In this document: in pieces, positions 1-9,118 of the stretch
How the letters are laid out: each line of letters opens with the position of its first letter
Numbering within the stretch: the first letter of the stretch is position 1
Source of the DNA: Lysobacterales bacterium
GTDB lineage: Bacteria > Pseudomonadota > Gammaproteobacteria > Xanthomonadales > SZUA-38
NCBI GenBank assembly: GCA_028285525.1
Contig: JANQOZ010000005.1
Location: 1-64,000, forward strand
DNA length: 64,000 nt
Direction: 5' to 3'
The notes under the pieces: generated by a model
What the model was told of the DNA's origin: nothing
What the model saw: only the letters and a program-made list of their open reading frames with translations
The model's database searches: none
Position numbers and translations under genes: made by a program

Positions 1-1180
1 CGCTGCGATTCTGGGCGAGCGGACTTTTGCGCGCTGCGGTCAGCGCCGGCCACAGCGCCGCCGCCAGCGACCCCAGCAGGCCAAGCACCGCCGCCTGCAC
101 CCAGAGCAGCGGCGAGATGCGGGCGCTGCGGCTCACCACCTCGTAATAGAGCTGGCTGACGGTGCCGGCCATCTGCGCCATCACGGCGTCGGCGAGCCAG
201 AGCCCCAGCAGCATCCCGAGGCCGGTGCCGAGCAGCCCGAGCAGGCAGGCCTCGAGCAGGATCCAGCGGGTGATATCGCGGCGAGTCAGCCCCAGCAGGC
301 GACAGAAGGCATAGACCTGCTGGCGCTGAAGAACAAAAAATCGCAGCGTGTTGAACACGATAAAGGCCCCGACCAGCAGAGCCAGCAGGCTCAGCGCCAG
401 CAGGTTGAGCTCCAGTGCCCGGCTCATACCCTCGTTGCCGTTAGTCCCGACGGCGCGAAGCGAAAGACCCGTCGGCAGCGCCTGCCCGAGGGCTTCAAGC
501 TGTGCCTCAAGACCGTCTTCGTCGGAGTCGTCCAGCGCCAGATCAATGCGGCTGAGCGGCAGCCGAGGCAGGGCTTCGCCAGCGGCGGCGCCGGTGGCCG
601 CCAGCAGCAAAGCAGCCTGGCTCAGGTCCACGATGAGTAGCTGCTCAGCGCCGCTCACCAGCGCGGGATCTAGCCTGCCCGCCACCTTCAATGCCGCCGT
701 CCCTTCGGGCGTCGTCAGCTGTACCTCGCTGCCGACCGGCTCAACGGCCAGAACCAGCGGTTCACCCCCCAGCCAGCCCGCCAGCGGAAAACCCGTCTCG
801 CCGGCGTAGCTGCCGGTAAAGTCCCGCAGCCGCGCTTCGCGCAGCAGGTCGACGCCGAGGACGGTTCGCCGGGTGCCCGCGATATCCACAGCCTCAAAGC
901 TCAACACCGGGGCCATCGCCACGCCGGCGAAGCGACGCTGCAGCGCGACGTACGCGCCGCCGTCAAAGTAATCGCCGGCGCCGGTAACCTGGTGGCTGGC
1001 CGAGCCGGTCAGCTGATCGGCAAACCGGCTGAAGCTCTCGCTGATGGTCGCGCGGGCTGCGCCCACCGACACCACCGCCGCCACCCCGAGGGCGAGCCCC
1101 AGCAGCGCCAGCGCAAGCTGTCCGGGGTGCCGGGCAAAATAGCGCCAGGACGCCCTTAGCTGCAGCGAGTACAGAGTCAT
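1..1180 (-). CDS. ABC transporter permease, FtsX/MacB-like (3' end cut by window)
   Basis: Starts at the ATG at 1180-1178 (MTLYSLQLRASWRYFARHPG) and stays open to base 1, so about 393 residues are seen and the C-terminus is missing. A first transmembrane helix (about residues 20-45) is followed by a large periplasmic MacB-PCD-like domain. Three further helices then follow (near residues 255-285, 300-330 and 350-375), with the QVYAFCRLLGLTRRDI segment typical of FtsX-type permeases. The open end after a complete FtsX core suggests the long two-core type (about 800 residues). It sits 18 bp behind an ABC ATPase gene on the same strand, so the pair probably forms a lipoprotein- or lipid-handling exporter of the inner membrane. 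The substrate cannot be told from sequence. Confidence 0.85.
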   Translation of the reverse strand, partial: MTLYSLQLRASWRYFARHPGQLALALLGLALGVAAVVSVGAARATISESFSRFADQLTGSASHQVTGAGDYFDGGAYVALQRRFAGVAMAPVLSFEAVDIAGTRRTVLGVDLLREARLRDFTGSYAGETGFPLAGWLGGEPLVLAVEPVGSEVQLTTPEGTAALKVAGRLDPALVSGAEQLLIVDLSQAALLLAATGAAAGEALPRLPLSRIDLALDDSDEDGLEAQLEALGQALPTGLSLRAVGTNGNEGMSRALELNLLALSLLALLVGAFIVFNTLRFFVLQRQQVYAFCRLLGLTRRDITRWILLEACLLGLLGTGLGMLLGLWLADAVMAQMAGTVSQLYYEVVSRSARISPLLWVQAAVLGLLGSLAAALWPALTAARKSPLAQNRS

Positions 1181-1198
1181 GGGTTTAGGTGTCCAGTT

Positions 1199-1963
1199 TC
1201 AGGCGGAGAGAGCGCGGGCTGGGTCGGTTGCGGGTTCGCTCGGTAGCAGCCGGCCCTCGGTGATCGACAGGGTCCGGTCCATGCGGGCGGACAGCTCCGA
1301 GCTGTGGGTGATGAGCAGGAGGCCTGCGCCCCGCTCGCGGCACTGCCCCACCAGCAGCTCAATCACTTGGTGGGCGTTCTCCAAGTCGAGGTTGCCGGTC
1401 GGTTCGTCCGCCAGGACCAGCTCAGGCTGATGCACCAGCGATCTGGCGACCGCTACGCGCTGCTGCTCGCCGCCCGACAGGTCCTCGGGCAGCTTGTCCC
1501 GCAGTGCACCAATGTCGAGGGCTTCGAGCAGCTCGTCGCTCCGACCGTCGTCGGCAAGGCCGCCAAGGGCCAGCGGAAAAGCCAGGTTCTCGCGCACCGT
1601 CAGCGTCGGCAGCAGGTTGAAGGACTGGAACACGATGCCAAGCTTCTGCCGCCGGAACTGCGCCAGCGCGTTTTCGTCGAGGCCCCCTAGATCGCGACCG
1701 GCAACACTAACGCTCCCGGTATCGGGTTTGAGCAGCCCGGCGATGAGATTCAGCAGGGTGGTCTTACCCGAGCCGCTGCGCCCGACCAGTGCCAGACTCT
1801 CGCCGGCCGACAGGGTGAGGTCGAGCTGATCGAGCACGGGCCGTGGATCGAGTGGGTAGGTCTTGCTGACGTTGCGGAGCTCGACCAGGTGACCTGCCGA
1901 GTCGGGCCGTTGATCCGCACGTTGGGTTGCCTCCTGGGCCGACGCCGCTGACTGCTCAGCCAC
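1199..1963 (-). CDS. ABC transporter ATP-binding protein, LolD/MacB type
   Basis: 254-residue ATPase with Walker A GRSGSGKTT, signature LSGGEQQRVAVARSL, Walker B LVLADEPTGNLD and an H-loop near LLITHS. This is the LolD/FtsE/MacB-type nucleotide-binding family that energises FtsX-like permeases. The first 25 residues are a low-complexity Gln/Ala extension before the ABC fold begins at LVELRNVSKTY. The gene lies 6 bp after hemH and 18 bp before the FtsX-like permease, so the three genes are probably co-transcribed. YbbA-like is an alternative name for the same partner type; the substrate is unknown. Confidence 0.9.
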   Translation of the reverse strand: MAEQSAASAQEATQRADQRPDSAGHLVELRNVSKTYPLDPRPVLDQLDLTLSAGESLALVGRSGSGKTTLLNLIAGLLKPDTGSVSVAGRDLGGLDENALAQFRRQKLGIVFQSFNLLPTLTVRENLAFPLALGGLADDGRSDELLEALDIGALRDKLPEDLSGGEQQRVAVARSLVHQPELVLADEPTGNLDLENAHQVIELLVGQCRERGAGLLLITHSSELSARMDRTLSITEGRLLPSEPATDPARALSA

Positions 1964-1969
1964 GAGCCG

Positions 1970-3109
1970 TCAGCCGTTGGCGCCGAGCGCCCGGGCCCGC
2001 TCAACCCGCGCCGCAAGCTCCGAAGGCGTCTCCTGCACCTGCTGCCAGCCCGGCCACCCGCCGACGTGCTGCTCCACGAGGCTGGCCACCATGGCGGCGT
2101 GATCGGCCTGCTCATTGAGAGCCGGGATATAGCTGTAGTTTTTGCCGCCGGCCTCCTCGAACAGCTCGCGGTTTTCCATCGCAATCTCTTCGAGCGTTTC
2201 CAGGCAGTCCGCGGCAAAACCCGGGCAGATCACCTGCACGTCGTGGACACCTTCCGCCGCCAGCTCCTCCAGGCGCTGATCCAGATAGGGCTGGAGCCAG
2301 GTCTCCCGGCCAAAGCGCGACTGGAAAGCGAGCTCCCACTGATCGGCTTCGAGCCCCAGCGCCTCGGCCAGCAGGCGGGCCGTCATCTGGCAAAGGCAGT
2401 GATAGGGGTCGCCGGTCATAAAGTAGCGCTGCGGGATGCCGTGGAATGACATCAGCAGCTTCTGCGGCACGCCATGACTGGCCTGATGCGCCCGCACGCT
2501 CTCGGCCAGCGCCTGAATATAGGCCGGATGATCGTGATAGGTGTTCACAAAACGCAGCTCGGGTATCCAACGGCGCGAGGCCAGCGACGCCGCGACCCCG
2601 TCGAAGGCGGCGGCGGTGGTGCTGGACGAATACTGCGGAAACAGCGGCAGCACCAGCAGCCGCCGGACGTTTTGTCGCTCCAGTGCGTCTAGCGCGGCCG
2701 GTATCGACGGGTTTCCGTAGGTCATGGCCAGCTCGACAGCCGGGCCCCCCGTCTCGTCGGCCGCATCACGCGGACCGCTGCCGAGTTTGGCGGCAACGGC
2801 GTCGGCCAGCCGCTGACTGTAAACGAGCAGCGGTGACCCGTCCTCGTGCCAGATGCTGGCGTACTTGCGGGCCACGGGTCCCGGACGGACTCGTAGAATC
2901 ACCAGGTTCAGGATGATCTTCCAGAGCCAGCGTGGGGCGTCCACAACCCGTCGGTCGGACAGGAATTGAGCGAGATAGCGCCGCACGGCGCCCGCGTTCG
3001 GCTCGTCCGGCGTCCCTAGGTTGAGCAGCAGAACGCCGTCCCGGGCCGTGGAACCGTGGTCGTAGGCCGAATCTCGCCCCGTATCTTGTGTTTGAGTATC
3101 CCTAATCAC
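1970..3109 (-). CDS. hemH: Ferrochelatase
   Basis: 379 residues, slightly longer than E. coli HemH because of a polar N-terminal extension. It catalyses insertion of Fe(II) into protoporphyrin IX, the last step of haem synthesis. Family landmarks are GVLLLNLGTPDEP at the N-terminus, LMSFHGIPQRY carrying the metal-binding His, and CPGFAADCLETLEEI carrying the conserved acidic residues. It is the first gene of a minus-strand run with an ABC ATPase and permease. A divergent secreted-protein gene begins 187 bp away. The start could also be a little further in, since the fold begins near residue 24. Confidence 0.95.
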   Translation of the reverse strand: MIRDTQTQDTGRDSAYDHGSTARDGVLLLNLGTPDEPNAGAVRRYLAQFLSDRRVVDAPRWLWKIILNLVILRVRPGPVARKYASIWHEDGSPLLVYSQRLADAVAAKLGSGPRDAADETGGPAVELAMTYGNPSIPAALDALERQNVRRLLVLPLFPQYSSSTTAAAFDGVAASLASRRWIPELRFVNTYHDHPAYIQALAESVRAHQASHGVPQKLLMSFHGIPQRYFMTGDPYHCLCQMTARLLAEALGLEADQWELAFQSRFGRETWLQPYLDQRLEELAAEGVHDVQVICPGFAADCLETLEEIAMENRELFEEAGGKNYSYIPALNEQADHAAMVASLVEQHVGGWPGWQQVQETPSELAARVERARALGANG

Positions 3110-3296
3110 ACTATATATCGTGTCCTTCGCGGCAGACGTTCGCTGCGCCCGCCACCCCGGCAGACCGCCGTCAGGCGAGCCATGAAAGTCGCTAACGCTA
3201 TGATCTGCCGAAAAAATCTGCTAAGTTGACCGGTGTCGCTGAGTGACGACAGCGGCTGGACGATACCTTAAAACAACTGGTGTGAAGTTAGTAGCA

Positions 3297-4235
3297 ATGC
3301 CCTTGACCAGGTCCATTGCCACGATCGCGACCCTGTTTGCGGCCGCCTTCGTGCTGCCCGCTGCGGCATTGGCGCAGAGCTTTGGGTTTGCCGTCAACTC
3401 AGACGATGAGTTCGACGCCGACCAGCTCCTGCGTGTCAATCTGTTCAGCGGCGCCACCGAGTTTATCGGTCCGCTCCCCACCAGCCTGGAAGATGTTGAG
3501 GGCCTCGCCTTTGGCCCGGACGGAACGCTTTACGCCGTCGATAACGCCACAAAAGCCGTTTTTATCGTCAATCCCGAAACCGTCAATGCACTGCCGGTGG
3601 GCAACCGGCGGCCGAATCTCGGTTTCTCCACCGCATCCAACCTAGACTTCGGGATGACCTTTACCTGCGACAACCGGCTGCTGCTGGTGGCGGAGGAAAC
3701 GCAGTCGCTCTACGAGATCGACGTGAACACCGGTCAGGCCAGCGTCATCGGCGCCAGCGGCGGCCTCGGCAACCCGATGACCGCAATCGCCAGCTACGGA
3801 GACCGTACCGTGGCACTCGCCTCCGGGGGCACCCTTCACGACATCAACGTCGAAGCCGGCACCTCAACGCTGATCGGCCAGATCCAGGGGTTCGAAATCA
3901 ACGACGCCGGGCTCGCGTTCGACGCAGACGGAACGTTGTGGGCGGTGCTCGACGGCACACGCCCGGAAACCTTCGAGTTCCTGCCTGGTCGGATACTGCA
4001 GATCGATCTTGCTACGGCGCAGGCGACGGAGTTCGCCCAGACGCGCCCCGGCATCGAGTCGCTGGCGGTGGCGCCGCCGAACGGCTGCACCACGGGCACC
4101 CCGTCACCTGGCGAGCCGGTTCCAACGCTTTCGCAATGGGCAGTGATTCTGCTGGTCCTGCTGCTGGGTGCGGCACCCCTGGCTTCCCGTCGCTCGGCGC
4201 AGCGGCTGACCGCCGCCAATCGCGGGCGCCGCTAA
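3297..4235 (+). CDS. Secreted beta-propeller-like protein with IPTL-CTERM-like tail
   Basis: I chose the ATG at 3297 over the upstream GTG at 3243 because it gives a clean signal peptide (MPLTRSIATIATLFAAAFVLPAAALAQS). The 312-residue product has repeated blades such as LAFGPDGTLYAVDN and LAFDADGTLWAVLD, typical of NHL/SMP-30-like or DUF4394-like propellers. The C-terminus is proline-threonine (PVPTLSQW), then a hydrophobic helix (AVILLVLLLGAAPLA), then arginine-rich residues. This is the architecture of the IPTL-CTERM sorting signal, which is associated with exosortase-type enzymes. No exosortase gene is in this window. The ligand and role are unknown. Confidence 0.8.
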   Translation: MPLTRSIATIATLFAAAFVLPAAALAQSFGFAVNSDDEFDADQLLRVNLFSGATEFIGPLPTSLEDVEGLAFGPDGTLYAVDNATKAVFIVNPETVNALPVGNRRPNLGFSTASNLDFGMTFTCDNRLLLVAEETQSLYEIDVNTGQASVIGASGGLGNPMTAIASYGDRTVALASGGTLHDINVEAGTSTLIGQIQGFEINDAGLAFDADGTLWAVLDGTRPETFEFLPGRILQIDLATAQATEFAQTRPGIESLAVAPPNGCTTGTPSPGEPVPTLSQWAVILLVLLLGAAPLASRRSAQRLTAANRGRR

Positions 4236-4347
4236 GCCGCACCTCGGCGGTGCGGTTCCCCTGCACAACCCCGATGTGGCATGCCTCAGCTGTGACTCAC
4301 GTTCATTTCCTTGTCACCGGCGATCATGCACAATGATGGGCTGTTAA

Positions 4348-4362
4348 GTCGCCAGAGGCGAC
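4348..4362 (+). other. Small perfect stem-loop in the tatA leader
   Basis: Six-base perfect inverted repeat gtcgcc/ggcgac with a 3-base loop, ending 19 bases before the tatA ATG and just before the ribosome-binding site gaggtaag. It could affect translation of tatA, but this is only a structural observation. Confidence 0.3.
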
Positions 4363-4381
4363 ATCCATAACGAGGTAAGTC

Positions 4382-4606
4382 ATGTTAGGTGGAATCAGTA
4401 TTTGGCAGCTGTTGATCATTTTGGTGATCGTCATGATGCTGTTCGGCACCAAGAAGCTCCGCAACATGGGCAGCGATCTTGGTAGCGCCATCAAAGGTTT
4501 CCGCAAGGGTATGAGCGAAGACGAGCCGGAAAAGCTCGAAGCTGACCCGCCGGAGCCGATGAACAGCGAAGCTGAGGGCGCCAAAGAAAAAACCGGTACC
4601 TCCTGA
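4382..4606 (+). CDS. tatA: Sec-independent translocase subunit TatA
   Basis: 74 residues: one N-terminal transmembrane helix ([20 protein letters not shown]), the conserved FG hinge, an amphipathic helix ([12 protein letters not shown]) and a short acidic tail, as in TatA. It oligomerises to form the translocation pathway for folded twin-arginine substrates. A good ribosome-binding site (gaggtaag) precedes the ATG. First gene of tatA-tatB-tatC. A likely client is the Tat-signal TRAP binding protein at 58108. Confidence 0.95.
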   Translation: MLGGISIWQLLIILVIVMMLFGTKKLRNMGSDLGSAIKGFRKGMSEDEPEKLEADPPEPMNSEAEGAKEKTGTS

Positions 4607-4629
4607 TTTTCTGATCAGCGACACGAGTC

Positions 4630-5064
4630 ATGTTTGACATCGGTTTCTGGGAGCTTTCCGTCATCGGCGTGATCGGGCTGCTGGTGCTGGGACCGGAGCG
4701 ACTGCCCAAGGTCGCCCGGGTCGTCGGCGGCTATCTCCGCAAAGCGCGCAGCACCTGGGCCAACGTGCGGGCCGAAATCTCGGCGGAACTGAACGCCGAA
4801 GAATTCAAAGAAGCGATGAAGCAGCCGGCCGAGGAGTTCAAGTCGGCGATGGCTGAACCCATGAAGGATCTCGAATCGCTGAAGAAAGCTGCCAGCGAAA
4901 CCGTCTCCGTGGACCAGCCCCAGACCGGCGACGCTACGCCGACAGACTCAGCTGCAGCGGCGACCAGCGACCCCGAGCCATCGTCGGAGACCGGTGGCGA
5001 GACAACCGTAGACGGGGCTGGGCCGTCGAGCGCTGCCGACAGCGTCTCGGACAAAACCGCATGA
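4630..5064 (+). CDS. tatB: Sec-independent translocase subunit TatB
   Basis: 144 residues. The N-terminal helix MFDIGFWELSVIGVIGLLVLGPERLP has the TatB-type GPERLP hinge, and it is followed by a long amphipathic helix and a low-complexity acidic Ser/Thr/Ala tail. TatB with TatC forms the receptor for twin-arginine signal peptides. The gene follows tatA by 23 bp and overlaps tatC by 4 bp (ATGA), which suggests translational coupling. Confidence 0.95.
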   Translation: MFDIGFWELSVIGVIGLLVLGPERLPKVARVVGGYLRKARSTWANVRAEISAELNAEEFKEAMKQPAEEFKSAMAEPMKDLESLKKAASETVSVDQPQTGDATPTDSAAAATSDPEPSSETGGETTVDGAGPSSAADSVSDKTA

Positions 5065-5861
5065 GTTCTTCCGCCGACTCCGACAGCAACGACTTCGCGG
5101 ACGGCGTACCGGGCGACACCGAGCAGAGCTTCCTGTCGCACCTGGTCGAGCTGCGTCAGCGGGTTATGTGGGCCGTTCTCGCGGTGCTGATCATCACCCT
5201 CTGCCTGCTGCCGTTTTCCCGAGACATCTATAACTTTCTTGCCGCGCCCCTGCTCGACGAGCTGCCCGAAGGCGTGACGATGGTCGCCGTTGAGGTGGCC
5301 TCGCCATTTTTAACGCCCTTCAAGATGACTCTTCTGACCGGCGTGTTCCTGGCTATGCCGGTGATCATTTTTCAGATCTGGTCGTTTGTCGCGCCGGGGC
5401 TTTACAACCACGAGAAGCGCATCGCGGTGCCGATCCTGATTTCCAGCTGCGCGCTTTTTTACCTCGGCTGCGCGTTTGCTTATTTTGTCGTGTTTCCGCT
5501 GGTGTTTGCCTTCTTCAACGCCGTTACGCCAGAGGGCGTGACGTTTATGCCAGACATTGCGCACTACCTGAATTTTCTGCTGCTGATCTTCTTTGCCTTT
5601 GGCCTCGCCTTTGAGGTGCCGATTGTGGTGTTCATCCTGCTGGCCCTGGGCGTGACCACCGCGGAGTCTCTGCACGAAAAACGTCCGTACATCATCGTTG
5701 GCGCGTTTGTCGTGGGCATGCTGCTGACGCCGCCGGATATCATTTCGCAAACCCTGCTGGCGCTGCCCATGTGGGTGCTCTACGAGCTGGGCATCATCTT
5801 CTCGAAGATCCTGCTGAACCGCATGCCGGCCCGCGACGACGAGGCTGAGGGCGAAGCCTGA
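5061..5861 (+). CDS. tatC: Sec-independent translocase subunit TatC
   Basis: 266-residue polytopic inner-membrane protein with six predicted helices. The N-terminal segment FLSHLVELRQR carries the signal-peptide-contacting Glu, and PGLYNHEKR is the conserved first-periplasmic-loop/cytoplasmic-loop region with its Glu. It recognises the twin-arginine motif. It ends the tatABC operon, and a long inverted repeat begins 26 bp after the stop. Confidence 0.96.
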   Translation: MSSSADSDSNDFADGVPGDTEQSFLSHLVELRQRVMWAVLAVLIITLCLLPFSRDIYNFLAAPLLDELPEGVTMVAVEVASPFLTPFKMTLLTGVFLAMPVIIFQIWSFVAPGLYNHEKRIAVPILISSCALFYLGCAFAYFVVFPLVFAFFNAVTPEGVTFMPDIAHYLNFLLLIFFAFGLAFEVPIVVFILLALGVTTAESLHEKRPYIIVGAFVVGMLLTPPDIISQTLLALPMWVLYELGIIFSKILLNRMPARDDEAEGEA

Positions 5862-5887
5862 CCTGCCTTGTCCTTCGTTCCCGGGCT

Positions 5888-5987
5888 CAGCCGCATTGGG
5901 CCCACCCGGGGACGCCGTGAATCCTTCCCTGGAGGCTTGGCCTCGCCATCCATGGCTCGGACACCCCGGTTGGGCCCAATGCGGCTG
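5888..5987. repeat. Long imperfect inverted repeat after tatC
   Basis: The arms are 5888-5911 and 5964-5987: 24 bases with one mismatch, the core being agccgcattgggccca and its reverse complement. The 52-base interior carries ttccctggaggcttggcc, which recurs near-identically at 9023-9048. It lies between the convergent tatC and beta-helix genes. It could act as a bidirectional terminator, or it could be a member of a dispersed REP-like repeat family. Confidence 0.8.
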
Positions 5988-6050
5988 GTCCCTCACGCTT
6001 GAGTCAGCTCTTTATCGGACAACTCTTACGTGAAGCGTGGTCGCGCCTGA

Positions 6051-8924
6051 TCACTCAAAGCCGTCCTCGAAAATCAGGTCGCCCAACGGTGGCGGGTCGA
6101 TGCCGTTGCCAGCGATCGCAAACGTATAGGGGTTCTCATCAGCATCGGTGTTTGGAATCGTGACCAGACCGGTCACGCTGCCCGTCGATACCGGACTGAA
6201 GTCGACCGCGAAGGTCGTGCTTTGACCAGCGCCCAGCGATGACTCGCTGGGCTGGGTGACGCCAAACCCCGCGCCGAAGATTTCGATCGGACCGGGCAGA
6301 TTGATCGTTCCGGTACCGACGTTAGTGATCGTAAAGACGTTCGTTACCGGCGCTCCAAGCGACACATCACCGAAGTCGGTCGCGTCGGTAGTCGCCGGCG
6401 TGTTGTCGCCGACGACAATGCTTTGACCGTTGCCGCTGACGTCGATCTCCGGCACGACCCCGCTGGCGCTTACGGCGAAGCTGTACGGCGACTCGTCGCC
6501 GTCGTCATTCTCGATGCTGACGATACCCGTAGTCGGCCCCGTAGTTCCGCTGACAAAGCGCACATCGAAGGTCACGCTCTGGCCGGCTGCGATCGACGTC
6601 GTGGCCGGCTGCGCGGCAATTTCAAAGCCGGCGCCGGCAACGCTGATCGGTGCGGTAATCTCTATCGTTGACAGCGCGGTGTTGCTGACCGTAAAGGCAC
6701 GGGTCAGGCTCTGACCAATAACCACCTCTCCGAATGCCGTGCCGTCCTGCGCGGAAGGCGTGAGGTCGCCGTCAGCGATGCTGACGTTGTTGCCCTGGAC
6801 ATCGATTTCGCCGACCGCAACCGTGAAGCTGCCCAGGGTTGCGGCTGCGACCGGATTAGCGCCGGTGACGGCCGTATCGAATACCTCGGCGTCGTTGACG
6901 GCGATGGCGTATTCGCCGTTGTCATCCGCGTCCCAGCTACCGCCGGGTGCGCCCATCGTGTAGGTGACAACCGGTGCTGTCGGTGGCCCGGACACGGCAG
7001 CGTTGATAACGGTCAGCGGGCCGGGCGTGACCGTGATATCGCCGGTATCGAACTCACTCAGATCCACAGCTCCATCGATGTCGGTATAGGCGACGTCCAC
7101 CGTGTGGCTGGTCGCGCCGCCAACGGTTATGGCCTCGGCACCGCTGAGCGTTGCCAGCGGCGGAAAAAGATCGACGAACTCCACTGCACCGATGTCGCAA
7201 TCAGCGCTACCGTCAGCATTACCGTCGATCGGCCGGGGCATGCCGGTTTGATCTGTTGCCGGACAGTCGGTGTTGTCACCTGCATCGACCAGCGGGCTGC
7301 CAGTTTGCGGTTGATGAGTTGACGGCATACCTCGTGTCGACGCCAGCGGCCCCAAAACCGGATCGCCGGAAAGCATGTTCACCGCCAGCTGGCTGCAGCT
7401 TCCGTCCTCAATCAGATTGTTGTTGTTGACGGTCAGGGTTACATCGGTGTCGCAGTCAAGCGCCGATCCCGCGATCACGCTATTGCGCAGTTCCAACTCA
7501 TCAGCGTAGCTGATGCCCTCGGTGGAGTTATTCACGATGGTGCTGTTGGTTACGACACCCCTGGCAAGGTTCAAACCCGCTCCGCTGTTGGAAGACACTG
7601 TTGAGTTTGCCAGGACGAGTGGCGGGAAACCGGCCAGGGACCGAACAGCGGTCTGAACTGCGTTATTTGCGATCGTGCTGTCGGTAATCGTGGTGCCGTT
7701 ATAGGTAAGCAGCGCCTGCTGACCCACATTGCCATCAATCCCGCTGTTTTCGATCGTCAAGGCCGCGGGCGAATTGTCAAAGTCGGACAACTGAACGGCA
7801 CCGCCCGAGAGCGCGGCCGTGTTCGCCGCCAGGCTTGCCCCTTGAATAGTGACCGTATCTTCCGCGTATAGCGCGCCACCACTCTCACCGGCCTGATTCG
7901 ACGACAACACGGAGTCGATGACGGTGAGCGAGACGTCACTGCCTACATGGTGGAACCCACCACCCTTACCGCTAGCCGAATTGGAGTCCAGCGTTGAATT
8001 GGTCACGGTCGCATTGGTAAAAAGGAATGCTGCCCCGCCGCCATCACCGCCTGCGCTGTTGCCGCTGATGGTTGCCCCAGTAACAGCAACGGTGCCCGGC
8101 ATACCCACCTGGCCATTGGAGAAAATGCCGCCGCCGGTTCCCGTTGTGGCGGTGTTGAAACGAATGGTTCCCCCATCCACCGTCAGTTCAGCGGGACCAC
8201 TCAGGACGAGGTTGTGGAGGCCTCCACCGGAAACGGCATAGTTGTATTCAACGACGGTATTGTGCAGGGTCGCGGTCGCACCGGTTGGTCCTGCAAAGTT
8301 GGAGAGCGCTCCGCCGGTCAGGTTAGAGCTGTTGGACGTCAGCAGACTGTCTCGCACCGTCAGTTGGCGGGAGTTCAAGATAGCGCCACCGAGGCCACCC
8401 ACGCCGGCGCCTCCGAAGACTGCCGTATTGTTGGTCAAGGTGCAGTTGTCGATGGTGACTGCCTCGACGTTGGAGATCGCGCCGCCACTGCCGTTGTAGA
8501 CATAGCCATCGCGAAGCACCAGATCCCGCAGCGTCACGTTCAACTGCGACTGGTTGTCGAGATCGCTGATTCCAAAGATCCTCCACGTGTTCGCGCCCGA
8601 GACCGTGATGAAATCACGGCTCAAACCAGGCTGCCCCTCGATCGTGACCGATGACTCGATCTCGAGTTGACCTTGCTGCAGCACAATCGTCGCGCCGGAA
8701 AGGGATGGATCGAACTCGATGACGTCGTCACCGCTGCCCGCCGCGCATCCACCGGAGGCCGCATCAATGTTTGCCGCAGCGATTGCCTGACGTAACGTGC
8801 ACTGAAAAAGCACGATGTTGTCGCTGGCCGTGTCGACCGTGATCGTCGCGGCGTCGGTGCCGTGCATGGTCGCCAGCAGGGCGCCCGTAATCGCTGCGGG
8901 CAGCAGCCGACGTTGCGTTGCCAT
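6051..8924 (-). CDS. Secreted right-handed beta-helix protein with choice-of-anchor domains and DGFE tail
   Basis: I chose the ATG at 8924 (MATQRRLLPAAITGALLATMHG) because a signal peptide follows directly; an upstream ATG at 8966 adds 14 residues. The 957-residue product begins with a CSLREA-type segment (CTLRQAIAAAN). A parallel beta-helix of GGA(I/L)/TNNTA-type repeats follows, then a choice-of-anchor-Q-like region (GSPLVDAGDN...CDIGAVEF). Next comes a linker, then two tandem choice-of-anchor-D (ASPM/SPD-2/Hydin-like) domains with the GxG(F)xVxxP pattern. The protein ends in GDLIFEDGFE. It is probably a surface or secreted adhesin-like protein; no catalytic residues were recognised. Confidence 0.85.
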   Translation of the reverse strand: MATQRRLLPAAITGALLATMHGTDAATITVDTASDNIVLFQCTLRQAIAAANIDAASGGCAAGSGDDVIEFDPSLSGATIVLQQGQLEIESSVTIEGQPGLSRDFITVSGANTWRIFGISDLDNQSQLNVTLRDLVLRDGYVYNGSGGAISNVEAVTIDNCTLTNNTAVFGGAGVGGLGGAILNSRQLTVRDSLLTSNSSNLTGGALSNFAGPTGATATLHNTVVEYNYAVSGGGLHNLVLSGPAELTVDGGTIRFNTATTGTGGGIFSNGQVGMPGTVAVTGATISGNSAGGDGGGAAFLFTNATVTNSTLDSNSASGKGGGFHHVGSDVSLTVIDSVLSSNQAGESGGALYAEDTVTIQGASLAANTAALSGGAVQLSDFDNSPAALTIENSGIDGNVGQQALLTYNGTTITDSTIANNAVQTAVRSLAGFPPLVLANSTVSSNSGAGLNLARGVVTNSTIVNNSTEGISYADELELRNSVIAGSALDCDTDVTLTVNNNNLIEDGSCSQLAVNMLSGDPVLGPLASTRGMPSTHQPQTGSPLVDAGDNTDCPATDQTGMPRPIDGNADGSADCDIGAVEFVDLFPPLATLSGAEAITVGGATSHTVDVAYTDIDGAVDLSEFDTGDITVTPGPLTVINAAVSGPPTAPVVTYTMGAPGGSWDADDNGEYAIAVNDAEVFDTAVTGANPVAAATLGSFTVAVGEIDVQGNNVSIADGDLTPSAQDGTAFGEVVIGQSLTRAFTVSNTALSTIEITAPISVAGAGFEIAAQPATTSIAAGQSVTFDVRFVSGTTGPTTGIVSIENDDGDESPYSFAVSASGVVPEIDVSGNGQSIVVGDNTPATTDATDFGDVSLGAPVTNVFTITNVGTGTINLPGPIEIFGAGFGVTQPSESSLGAGQSTTFAVDFSPVSTGSVTGLVTIPNTDADENPYTFAIAGNGIDPPPLGDLIFEDGFE

Positions 8925-9022
8925 AATCCAGGCTCTGGCGAAGGTTGGCCTCCGATATCCGTACAAACGCGAATGCTTCGGTTCGGGATCAAGGGAACTG
9001 CCAAGAGGGTCATCCGACTACC

Positions 9023-9048
9023 GTCCCTGGGGGCTTGGCCTCGCCATC
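9023..9048. repeat. Dispersed repeat copy matching the interior of the tatC-downstream repeat
   Basis: gtccctgggggcttggcc and the following eight bases match 5925-5950 with two mismatches over 26 bases. The two copies flank the beta-helix gene in the same orientation. No inverted arms are seen around this copy. Confidence 0.6.
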
Positions 9049-9118
9049 GTTTTTCAGCTTATTCTGCTCGGTACCTTCATCGAGACCGGCACGGCGTTTG
9101 TTCAGGCGCTAGAAAAGC

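Noticed and set aside
3243-3296. GTG start for the secreted propeller protein
   Set aside because: The ATG at 3297 gives a proper signal peptide; the upstream 18 codons do not.
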